Source: Lineus longissimus (Eukaryota > Nemertea > Pilidiophora > Heteronemertea > Lineidae). Taken from it: a DNA stretch of 64,000 nt. The stretch spans positions 558,001-622,000 of the forward strand of contig NC_088312.1 in NCBI RefSeq assembly GCF_910592395.1. Direction: 5' to 3'. The notes below the pieces were generated by a model. It did not search any database. It was not told the DNA's origin and worked only from the letters and a program-made list of their open reading frames with translations. The number at the start of each line of letters is the position of its first letter. Positions within the stretch are counted from its first letter, which is position 1. Positions 1-11,200 of this stretch are shown piece by piece. A program made the position numbers and the translations under genes.

Positions 1-2044
1 CAGAATCTTGCCATTTGTCAGCCAAATCTTTGAAATTACCGCTTCTAAGTACCTATCATGAGTGTCCTGGCCCAGTACAAGGACTTTGATGGGAAATTAT
101 TTAGCCATTTGTGAAACCTTGAGGATGTTCTCAGAAAATTTATCAAAATATGGATTTAACTTTTGTGATACTGTCTGCACTTGTGGCTGTATTCTGCTGT
201 TGAAGAATTCTACTAATAAATGAAAACTTGATTATTATTCAAATGGAATGTACTTATTACCTTGAGATGATGTTACAGGAGACATACATCAAATGTTTAT
301 GCATTGAATGGATAGAAGTTAATAAAAATACAGAGCTTTTTACTGCAGGTTGAGTTGACTGCACAAATTGTTAATGTCAAAATACATGTACACATTGGGT
401 AAATTATATGCAGTTTCCTTCAATAATCTTAGCTCAGTGAATCGGTTCACCGGTGTTCATAATCAATGTTTCATTTGATTTTCTTCTAGCATGATTTAGA
501 CGCTTTATGTTCATCGTGTGTGCAAAATCTTTTCAAGATAACTTTGTGTGACCTCTGGTCACCGCTGATTGTACCAAGCCTGAACATACTGACTGACCTT
601 GTAATGATGCAGTATTTATGTGTCCTACCTCTTTCATTGCACATCTGATGTTCAACATCTACGGATACTTGCTGTTTTAAACATTTGCATGTCAATGTCT
701 GCAAGAACTATGTATTGTATAAGAACTGACCGACTCTCTTATGAAATGTTGAAATTTGATTTGGAAATAAGATGGCTAGAGGCATGCTATTGCGAGCCGA
801 TCTGGTGTATAACATATTGTTTGTGCTTGCCTCCAGTATGATCAGGTCGCGAAACCAGGCAACCTATTTTCAGGCTTGAACTTGTTCACTTATTTCTATA
901 GTTTGCTTCAAACTACTTCCTGTTGACACTGTTATCCTAGAATGTGTCAGCCAGTATCCTTGTCATTGTGTGAGCTGTTTGTAAAAGATACAGGAAGTGA
1001 AAAGAATAGAAAACAAGAGGAGATAATCGACCAGTAGTACTTTCAATAGATCTGAATTCTACCTGAAACATTGACCTTACAATTTCAAATTCTGTCATAT
1101 GATGATAAATTGAATCGAATAGAATGTTACTGGAGACATAGTGTGGATGTAGTGATGAGATCTTCAACTAAAATAGAATCCTATAGGGACAACCTTCTCA
1201 TTTGAAAATCATGCACTTTGCGTATCTTTAAATGGTTTTCAATGCCCGAATAAATCTCATCCCTGAACTGTATAAAGTGTAAATATTCCCCCCTCTGCGA
1301 TGTTGTCATTGCAGGTTTTGAGCTGCCTGTAGAGTAGGATTATACAAGATTTTTTAAGCTTGTGTTGTGACAGCTACACATGTAGAGCTGGAATAAAAGT
1401 TTTGATGTCTTAATCATGTCTTGTGGTTGTTGATACTTCTGTTCTGAACATACATATGATCTTCGGCAGAATTTACCAGAAGATCGCTGTAGGTCGAGGC
1501 CAGGCAGGTTAGGACTGTCAGCAATGGGAGACATGGCAAGTTTGGTCTGAAACTGTCGTCTGGTTGCGACTCTGGGTTGAGCATCATCACTATTGGAAGT
1601 CTTTACAGGTTGTGATGGGAAGTCTAGTTGTGACACTGATGCTGGAGACCATTATTGCATTGGAAAGACTGCAGGTTGCGCCAAAAACTGAAGTCGGGGC
1701 CGAGGACCGTTGTCACTATTGAAAGCGTGGCAGGTTGTGCCCGATGTCTTGAGATCTCTTCCTTTTGGAAGGTTATTCTGTCGGCAATGTTCACCCAACT
1801 GAAACATCTGGGGGAATAGTACAATAATGTGATACGGGTGTCGCTACCGGGTGGCCTTCGTGGCAGATAATTCACGACAACCACAACTACAAAAAAACAC
1901 GTGGTAATGTTTGTCCGCAATGTATTGTGGGTAAGGAGTTACCATGTGCTTTTCTTAAAATAGCCGATGTCAACAAAGGGGGCCGAGTATCTTTGGATCT
2001 ACCCCTAGCGATTTATTTTTTCACACCAGGTAAACCCCCTAAGC
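1..2044. other. Non-coding flank, no supported gene
   Basis: No open frame here shows a recognisable domain or a chain of in-phase exons. AATAAA-like strings occur near 215 and 322, so the left end could hold the 3' end of a gene outside the window. Between about 1585 and 1745 three loose copies of a short motif (ACTATTGGAAG...CAGGTTGTG) follow one another. They give two minus-strand open stretches separated by a stop, which I read as degenerate repeat rather than a gene. Confidence 0.5.
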
Positions 2045-2450
2045 AGGTATATGGTAAACCCCGGACCTGTAGGTCTGTGGTGCGACACCGTATGGTGTCG
2101 CCCTCTATTATCAGATTCCGTTTACCAGCCCCACAGCAGGTATTATGGTAAACTCCGGACCTGTAATCTGTTGTGCGGCACCGTATGGTGTCGCCCCCTA
2201 TTATCAGATGCTGTTTACTAGCCCCACAGCAGGTATTATGGTAAACTCCGGACCTGTAATTAGCCTGGTACCACTGGCCACCGTCAGACGACGCTGTTGC
2301 GTCCCGTCGATACAAAAGTCAAAATAGGTCAAACACAACAGCGTCGTCTGACGGTGGCCAGTGGTACCAGGCTAACCTGTAATCTGTGGTGACACCGTAT
2401 GGTGTAGCCCCCTATTATCAGATTCTGTTTACTATCGGGCCACAGATATC
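2045..2450. repeat. 93-bp tandem array with internal palindrome
   Basis: The motif AGGTATTATGGTAAAC recurs at 2045 (as AGGTATATGG), 2138 and 2231, an exact 93-bp period. A fourth, partial unit follows once the inserted element at 2261-2374 is removed. Each unit carries the near-palindrome GCGACACCGTATGGTGTCGC, so every repeat could form a short hairpin. Units differ by a few substitutions. The array lies about 800 bp upstream of the TCP11-like start codon and is probably a non-coding minisatellite. Confidence 0.85.
2261..2374. mobile_element. 114-bp MITE, 39-bp perfect TIRs, 9-bp TSD
   Basis: Bases 2261-2299 and 2336-2374 are perfect reverse complements over 39 bp (outer end TAGCCTGGTACC), with a 36-bp spacer. 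The element interrupts the third unit of the 93-bp array. It is bracketed by the direct repeat ACCTGTAAT at 2252-2260 and 2375-2383, which occurs once at the matching place in an uninterrupted unit, so it is a target-site duplication. The element has no coding capacity and is a non-autonomous miniature inverted-repeat transposon. A 9-bp duplication suggests a Mutator-, Merlin- or P-like transposase. The perfect arms suggest recent insertion. Confidence 0.85.
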
Positions 2451-3231
2451 CAGATTTCTGACCATACAAAATGGCGCTGAGTCTGACGTCATATCCGTAA
2501 ATATTGTAAATGTGCTTCAGTCATATGTCACTGAAAAAGGAGCTTCTAGATGGTTGTATGAGTAATATCCCGATTTGTGAATACATAGAATGCGACCGAT
2601 CTGATTACGACAGTTCATAAATACATCAAGAAACGATTTACGCCCTAACACCCATGTTTGTGTGAATGGTACAGGTGATTATCACTACAGGTAGGTGATA
2701 GCTTGATCATTTTGTAGCTTCCTCAGCCATGCAGCTGATGATGATGTACATGCACAGCATACACTACATCTACATGCATATACATGTACGCTTCAGCACA
2801 GCAGCATATACATGCATGCCAACTCAACTGTATGGTTACATGATTATGAATAGTATGAATTGACTTCATGGTCAGATGCTTTGATCTGTAAGTGTAAATG
2901 CAGCTACTCTAAAAATGTTTCATTATTCAGTGGTCATTCATTGATTCAATCATCATGCTTGGTGAATCCGTGATTGTGATTGATGATCTATAGCCTAGGC
3001 CTATAGATAGTATATAGATCCTGTAGATTGACCATGCTACTACATCCAGTTCCGGGTGGTTGGCATTGCCATTGGCCAACTCATGCTAGCTGTTGGCGTA
3101 GATGTTTCCATTCCATTCTTCATTGCTTTTCAGTCCAGTGTAGTAACCATATCTTTGAATAATCATTTCTTCCAGAATCCAGCGAAAAGAATTGACCAAC
3201 CAAGAAGAACCAAGACTCTAATTCCACCAAA
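2451..3231. other. 5' flank / putative promoter of the TCP11-like gene
   Basis: No coding exon is supported. A weak open stretch from 3056 to 3262 overlaps the start of the TCP11-like coding exon in another frame and looks like 5' UTR. A TTCCAG string at about 3173-3178 could be a 3' splice site for the first coding exon. No TATA box stands out. Confidence 0.4.
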
Positions 3232-6200
3232 ATGGATCACAATGAGCAAGATGACCAGTTGAATGATTCGTTTGATGGAGAATTCCCTCCACAAGGGTCC
3301 TCAGACGTCAGCGGCTTAGATTCATCAAGTGATGCTGAGACCTTACAGAAGAAAAGGAGGACAGTCAGTCCTTTTGTGGTTGCAGGTAATGACACTGAAT
3401 AGTTTCATTGCCCATTTCTACTCTGTCATGACTGTTGCATGTTTGTTTTGCCATGTCATCTGATATTCTTGGATTGATCATACGTGGTCACTGAAGGAGC
3501 TGTTGGATGCTCTCGTTACTGTGTGTTAAACTATGCGCCGACGTCCCACTCCAAGTTGATTATGGCTGCTAAATCAAATTGATATTTAGAACTAGAAGGA
3601 ATTCATGAATGACTCTATCAACAACTTCTCTTCCTCAGCATCTCCCCCAAAGTTTGTCACCTTTGACAACATAATGCAGGCTGCCAGTGGTGTGTCCAAC
3701 ATGGCTCTAGCTCACGAGATAGCAGTTGACAGTGAATTCAAACTGGAGAAACTGGAAGCACCCCAAAACAGGTAAATGTATCATCAGATTCTGGTCTTCT
3801 GGTCTTTCCTCTCCCTGGTTTTGTCCTCTCTCAGTGTCATCGGTCTTGGCACCTTGTGAGAGTAATATTGATCTGAAGTGAATTTGTCTGTCTGCAGGAA
3901 ATCAATCTGTTTCATTGAGCAGTTGTAAGTTTATCCTCTTTGTATCTGGTGATGTTTTCTGTAAGCTAAATTTTGTGTCGTGTTTCAGCATCGAGAAACA
4001 GGTGAAGGAGGTCATGCACAAAGTATTCTGGGACGTGTTGCAAGAAAAGTTAGCACAAGATCCACCAGATAATTCACATGCTTTGCTACTACTGGCGGAA
4101 GTCAAAGAGGTGAGTTTTTTGGATTTGAGCTTTTCAACTGTTCTTGACTCGTGACTTCCATTTTGCTTGTTTCCTACTGTACTCATAAACTTCTGATTTT
4201 TATTTTCCAGATTCTGCTGACAATCTTACTGCCACAACATCAAAGGTTAAAAGTCCACATCGAGGAGGTTCTTGACCTTGACCTTATTAAACAAAAGGCA
4301 GAAAATGAAGCGATGGATATAATGTACTATGCTGACTTCATCATCTCCATCATGGCTCGTCTATGTGCCCCCGTCCGAGATGATCAAATTGCCAAGTTGA
4401 GGGAGGTGAAGGAAGTTGTGCCACTGTTCAAGTGAGTTTGGTTTATCGCACTCTGCAGACCTATCTAAAGTTCTTATTTCAATATCCTCAAAGTGCTACC
4501 ATTTTGGGTTCCCTTTCTCCCAAGATATGGCGTATACTATTTGTCATTATTTCAATACATTGTTGCCTGGTGGATTAGGAATGCAGTGCCAGAATGATGG
4601 CATGACAATATGAGTACAATCAGGCAGGGCAGACAGTTGAACATGAAGATAGAGGAATGATCTGTCATTTGGTACGTTTGAAATTGATGTGTTGTCTTAG
4701 TCTTCTTTATATTCAGGCAAGCTTTAACTGAAACTCACTTCTTTATCTCCTTGTGATCCAGGGAAGTATTTGCTGTCTTGGACTTGATGAAAATGGACAT
4801 GGCCAACTTCACAATCCAGCAGATCCGGCCGTATCTGCAGCAGCAATCGGCAGATTATGAGAGGAAGAAGTTCCAGGATTTTATTGCAGCACAAGAAGGT
4901 GAGGTTGGGTTGACATTCAGACAAGGGCATCGTAATGCTTCAATGGCTGACAGCTGACCAGTTGGTCCAAGATCGGGACTGAGCCTGGTCGGAATCTTTG
5001 GCTTGAACGTCTTCTTGAGGATGAAAACTCAAGACTAGAGTCCTCCATCTGGAAAGTGGAAGGTCAGAGGCTCTAGGATCCAGTGGATCTTATAAGAAAT
5101 GTAAAGCATCAGCACCACGCTAGTGCACCCACAGAGAGGTCGTAGGGTAACTGTATTCTTTCATTCTAGAAATTGGATTGGACGGCCTAGAAATGACCAA
5201 AAAGTGGTTAGAGAGGAATTTTACGAAACTTCAGTCGGAGAGTTCTTCGCAATCCCAGGGTGCCTCTGCATCAAGCACACAGAACCTACTGACACCGGCT
5301 TCCATTCTCAACACTGCCTATATCGAGCTTCTTAACTGGGATGAGAACTTACAGTTATATCCAGAGGTAAGTACAATTATCATAGAGTAGAAATAAGTCA
5401 AGATCTATGTTCATGAGCTAGGAAACACGTTCAGAGTTAGACCCTAAGGATCAAAGAGACTAATCCTTTAGCGCCCAGGGCGACATTCCTGAAGACAGCA
5501 ACCACAGGTGATAATCCCAGTAGGAATCTCAGGCTGAAACTGATTTTGATGTCAAAGTGCTCTTTTCCAATGTTTCAGACCTTGGTGATGGACTATACCC
5601 GTTTCTCCGATCTGCGTGACAAGAAAAAAAACTTGTCGTTGATCTCTTCGTTACTTCTGTTGACATACACCACAGCTGGTCAGGCTATTGCTGGCATCAA
5701 TGGCTTCAAGGAGAAACTCAAGAAAGAAATTGCCATATTGCTTGATGGAGTTCCAGAGAGGTAGGAGAAGTCTCACACTTAGTAACATATTGGGCAAGAC
5801 AGCAGACTAACCACACATGCACACCCGCAACCAGCATTTGTGTTTTTCAGCCAATTTTGGAAGTCGTATTAGTGAAAAAATTAAAGATTAGAGTTTTGCA
5901 AATGAAAGGCCTGTGAATGCCTATGAATGTGACCTCAAACCAACACACCTTGCACCTCTATGCTCAGGGAAGCAAACAGGGTTAAGGTTAACTTCCTGTG
6001 GACTTGCCACAGTCATGGACTAAAGCATGATGCAGAGCAAACTAGGAACATTACAAATGGTTCTGAGCAACTCTTTCTCATCTTTTGCAGTGAAATTAAG
6101 AGCAAAATAGCACACGTTGCAGATCATGTGATCCGTCAAGTGGATGAATGTCTCGTTAAACATGCATTCCCAGCTCTTGATCAGAACCAGCAGTCATCTA

Positions 6201-6770
6201 TCAGAGGGCAGTTTGTGGAGGTCGTCAACAGTCAGCACCCTGTTCATACCATTATCAGTAAGTAAATATGCTGAATATGGCTTGCTGACTGTGATTTGGA
6301 AGTATCATTGCAGATTATTGTAGGAATAAGCCCTGCTTTCATCCCATCAGTTCAAAGCACTTTACATCAGTTTCCTGCAGGAAAATCCATTTGCCCCCGA
6401 CTGATGAGCATGACATCTCTACAACTTTTCCATCAAAAGCGACTTCTGAGTTCAGAACATCTCTAAAGTACTCGTGGAAGAATGTGTCTGTTAGGTCTTT
6501 TAAACCAATGCTTCAATTTCATTTACAGCTGCACGTGTTCATAAATTCATCAAAGAGCTAATGGTGACCGGATGTAAAAGTCCAATGAAGCTACCCCCAG
6601 GTCTATCAGCTGTCGAGACGGAGCTGAGCCAAGTCACCGGACAGTTCCTACGCCTTGTTTCACATAATCGGTCAGTGTTTGGACTTTATTACGCAGACAT
6701 TATTAGTACGATGTTACGGAGAGAGAGGGATGAGGAGGTTGAGGGTGGGCAGGCTTCTGCAATGGATTGA
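3232..6770 (+). CDS. TCP11L1: TCP11-like protein (TCP11L1/TCP11L2 family)
   Basis: Nine exons join in frame to 517 codons plus stop: 3232-3385, 3639-3771, 3989-4109, 4211-4431, 4762-4898, 5170-5366, 5579-5760, 6091-6257, 6529-6770. All have GT-AG junctions. The acidic Ser-rich N-terminus leads to the family signature [18 protein letters not shown], then [24 protein letters not shown] and [17 protein letters not shown]. The C-terminus carries [12 protein letters not shown] and a Val-Asn-like segment ending in [10 protein letters not shown]. Length and motif order match vertebrate TCP11L1 (509 aa) and TCP11L2 (519 aa), so the gene looks complete. The TCP11 domain fills nearly all of it. The family is named after a testis protein linked to PKA signalling, but the molecular role of the L proteins is poorly known. 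The start is the first ATG in frame with the conserved region. Whether this is L1, L2 or the ancestor of both cannot be decided here. Confidence 0.9.
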
Positions 6771-7890
6771 GAATAAGGAGCAGTTTTGTCAGGCTACAAT
6801 GAGGTTTACACTATCGACAGTAATGGGTTAACAAACTTAATGAAACTTGCTGGCATGTGCTGGTGTCAGACAAATGATACAAAAATCCAAAGCAGTTACG
6901 GGTGCTTCGAAATTTGTACATAGATTTTAATGGGACAAAATCAGGAATTATTCAGAATTTGGATATATGTTGCTTCACAGTATCAAGCAAAATGAATTAT
7001 CAGTTGTATACTTGGCCTGCTTGTCAGCCTTGGTGTTTCCGTAAATAGCTATTTACCTTGAGAATTGAATAGCTAGGTCTGTGTTCGTCACTGGTAATAA
7101 TGTGACATGTGTTTCCCTACAGTTTGAGCCTCTTGTGATATCAGATACGAGGAAAAGTCTTCGTGGCTATGTATGTAAACTGCAGGTTGTTGGGCAACCA
7201 TTATGTAGCCTTGATGAGATGATGGAGCTCTCTTCACATGAGATGTTTGTACATATCACTGGACATCTAGGTCAATTCTTAAGTTATTGCATCAACAATA
7301 TATGCAGGAAAGACGCTAATAATCATTGCATCATGACCTTCTTGTGAGTTTACCACTGCAATTGGTGTACATCTCACTCATATATCAATGTCTTGTTGAT
7401 CGTTGACACTCAAACCTTCATGTGTTTCTTTACCACACATTATTCTTTGCACTAAAGAAATATTGTGATGGCAACCAAGCGAGAATGGAACTTGTCAGAT
7501 GATCTTCTGCCATTATTTGTTTTAAGATGACTATTGTATATTTCATGTGAGAATGTCAACTGTATATAATGGTTTATAGTTTATTTTTGTGGTATGATTT
7601 GAGATCAGGTCTCCAAACCTGGCCAAGTTGATGGCTATCAGGTGTTGAGTTCATCATAACAGACCTCGCAATGGGCTTCTGGTACATGTTGCAAGGAGCT
7701 GTGTTGGGTTTGTGGCTCGGTCTCTGTCTTGCAGTCATGAGAGTCAATCCCGACTGTTGGCTTGAGACTCTAGGTAGTGAGTAAGTGAGTTAGTGATTGT
7801 ACAGCTGAGTCTTGAGAGTCATTTATTGCCATGCACTTTCTGTCTCATTCATTTTATGATCTACAGAATAAAGTCTGTTATTATTAGAAA
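6771..7890 (+). other. 3' UTR of the TCP11-like gene
   Basis: This is AT-rich sequence without a supported reading frame. It ends with the canonical poly(A) signal AATAAA at 7867-7872, about 1.1 kb after the stop. The end point is estimated from that signal. Confidence 0.6.
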
Positions 7891-7997
7891 TGTGCAGTTT
7901 TTCTTTTTGTTTACAAACGCTACTGTCGACTAAATGTGGTCAACAGCAAAGGGGGAAGAAAGGTCAAATTATTAAGCCGGTGTTGCTTTTGAATATG

Positions 7998-8003
7998 TTT
8001 TAT
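7998..8003 (-). terminator. Poly(A) signal of the F-box/WD gene
   Basis: TTTATT on the plus strand is AATAAA on the minus strand, about 245 bp downstream of the F-box/WD stop codon at 8246. It lies only about 130 bp from the opposing signal of the TCP11-like gene, so the two transcripts end close together, tail to tail. Confidence 0.55.
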
Positions 8004-8245
8004 TGATGAAAATACTCCCATATAAGTTATGTACAATGTCTTTGACATAATATGGTGCACACAGGTTTAATACTCTCTGTTTCTAAAAAATACACTGCTC
8101 CGGAAGGAAGTCCATTTCTGTCCATACTGTGACATCAGGAGATATCAAGACTAATATATTATAGACACCATTTTCCATTGCGAAGCACGTGCTGCCATTT
8201 TAAGGTCATGACTGCTCCTGACTGAGTTGACAGTACGTGATATTG

Positions 8246-11200
8246 TTATGGACTCTCCAAGTTGAAGTCCCATATTTTGATCTTGTTATCCAATGAAGCA
8301 CTTGCAATCTGTAGCTCGTTGAATGCGATACAGTTGACCGAGTCTGTATGTCCTTCAAACGTCTGGATGCTGGTCTCTCTGGAAAGTGAACATCATTGCA
8401 GTCAATGGTAACATGTCGATGACTAGCTCTCCCAAATCCAGGGTGCTTGAGATACATTTTCAGTTGCTTGTGAACTATAATTCTATTTTGCAAGAACTCT
8501 TTATGGGGAATTTGAAGTATACAATTTTCTACTGACGATAATGTACAGAACTGTTAATCAGGAGCCATTACAACAATGGAGCGTTGGCTATTGCTGCTAC
8601 CAGCTGTCCTCATGACGATGATCCAAGACAAAGTCACAACCACCAACTAGGGCTACTTACGAAGCAAGATCCCAGTACTTGACCATCCCATCCTTCCCTC
8701 CACTGACAATCATACCTTCACCCTTAGTTGGATCTCCTATCTTGATCTTGATACATTCAATCCTGAAACGCAAGTGGACTTAAACACCAGTGTAACCTAA
8801 AATAGGTTGTCCAAAGAGCCATTGCAACTTCTGTAAACTCAGCCAGGAGCTGTTACAACTACCATTGCAGAAGAGATGCTGGTCATCCAGAGAGTCGTTA
8901 CGGCTCCTAACCTACTTTTATAAGGTGAGGTATCTGATCATATAAACCACTTGAATGGTTCATCCCTTGTTGTCTCCCAAGCAAAGTTGTGCACGATAGG
9001 AGCTCCTTCTGCATAGTACTAAGCAGTCCAATGGTATGCTATAGTAACATGAAGACTAGAGTTTGGTGTGTGTAAGAACTGTCTCCTGCTGGTAGAGATG
9101 ACAACAGTCCTAATGCTGTGAACCTACCTCTTCTTATGTTCATTATACGTCCGTATGAGCCTCCCTTCCTCCATGTTGTAGACAGAGATGATCTCCCCGG
9201 ATGAACAGGCAATGAAGCCCTTGCTCCAGCTGACTGACATGATAGAGGAGGAGTGGCTGGCCCAGATCAGACGAGTACACTCTGCTGTGGCAACCTCCCA
9301 GACTCGCACACTCTGAAAGAAGTGATGAGATGGAAATCAGCAGACTGGTTTGAGAAAGATGAAAGTCTGTTATGAGGAGTAACTACACTAATTGGTAGCC
9401 AAAGCGTAGGACTACATGTACGGTCTGTCTCATTTGGCGGACAACTTGTATTTGTCCTACAAGGAAAATAATCATGAGAACTTATTCACCTCCAAATCGT
9501 CAAAGATTTGCAACCAAATTGGTGCTAGAGGACCATTGTTGAAACAGGCGAATATAGTAAGATAGAACTTAATTTCTTCCCTACCCTGTCAGCTGACCCA
9601 GTGATGGCCAGTGTGCCCTCCTCGTCCATGTCCACAGCGAACACAGCGCCAGTATGGCCCTTCAACGTCCTCATCATCATGCACCGACTCACGTCCCACA
9701 CTTTGGCCTGGAAAACAATAATAATGAATTGGTTAATCATATGTGCGTCTGTCCTTGGTTGTGACATTGTCTCACACTAACACTCATACGGACTGGTCGC
9801 CCGCATTGGCAAAACATAGAGCTAATCGTAGGGTAACGTCCTTAAGCCAACGAACACACAAACTTTACATATCCTGACAAAATACCTAGAACTAGCAGCC
9901 TGAGGGAGGAGTACTGACCTCTGGAACTTGAACTCAGGACCAGCTTCACAGTAACCAGGCATATTACTACTCACATGAGACGATAGCATTCGTCACGGAC
10001 TGTTCATCTGCAATCGAGAATGCAGAAGAAGAAGACACAACCACCCATTTTCAAGTTCATGCAGTCACATGATACTTACAGTTTTGTCCTGAGATCCCGA
10101 TATCATGGTGTTGTTCCTTCTGACTATCGCCCAGATCGGTCCGTCGTGACCAATCAACGTCCTGAGAGTGAGACCAGTGCGGAGGTTCCAAATCTGTCGA
10201 GAAAGGTTGAGGAGAAAAGATAAGAATGTGACATAGGGACATTGGCATTTGAAGTCGATGACGGTAACGAAATCTAAGACTGCAGAGGAGAACTTGTTTT
10301 GGAGACCCTCATCTGGTGTTAACTGATGATATGTAAGTAGGATGTGCACTTCGGACGCAGTGGTATCGTCCTCGTCTCTCCCCAAAGCAAGAAGAAAGAT
10401 TAGAGTGACGAATGGACAGCCTCGGGAGTCTTTGGCACTTAGTTGTGTACGGTCTTGCCTAAGGAAGAAGCACTAGCCTATCCGGCCCCGTAAGCCCAGG
10501 ACAATCAATATTTACCCGCAAAGTGCAATCGTAGGAACCGCTGACTAGAAGTGAGTCTGTGAAGAACTGAAGACACCATACGCCCTTAAGATGGCCCCTG
10601 AGAGTCTGGAGGAGGTTGCCCGTCTTGATGTCCCATAGCTTGATGGTCCGGTCCAGGCTTCCCGTGACCATGCGACGGTAGTCAAACGTCACGCAGAACA
10701 CGCTGAAGGGAGGACAGAATTGATGTGAGTAAAGGCAAGGTGTCAAACAACAGTCTTTTACAGCGACGAAATCGCCATGCGAAAACGAAAAGGAGACAAT
10801 AGCGACAACAGAACAACCTCATTTCTAGTTACCTGTGAGTATGTCCCTTGATGTCGACCACCCGACACTTGCCAGAAGTCCAGTTGGCCCGGAGGTAGAG
10901 GTTCTCTCTGAAGATTGTCTTCCATTTCGGATTCGATTGTATGATCGGCACATCTAGAAAAAGAAGACAAACCAATAGCACAAAAGGACATGGAATGATC
11001 GACAGGTATATGCGGGCCGCGTACAAGACGACTCGAGCACAAAAGGACATTGCGGCGACCTTCGCTCTTCCTAAATTACAGATGCAAGAAATGGTCTGAA
11101 GACGCTCAGTGCATATTGCTGCAACATGAGAACAATGTGCCGCAGATTGTGCAAAATGTACCCACACGACCTACCTAACTGGACTTCTTCGCACTTTGCT

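Noticed and set aside
1340-1920. Two minus-strand frames of 98 codons each
   Set aside because: They overlap in different frames, are separated by a stop when joined, and rest on a degenerate short repeat. No domain was recognised.
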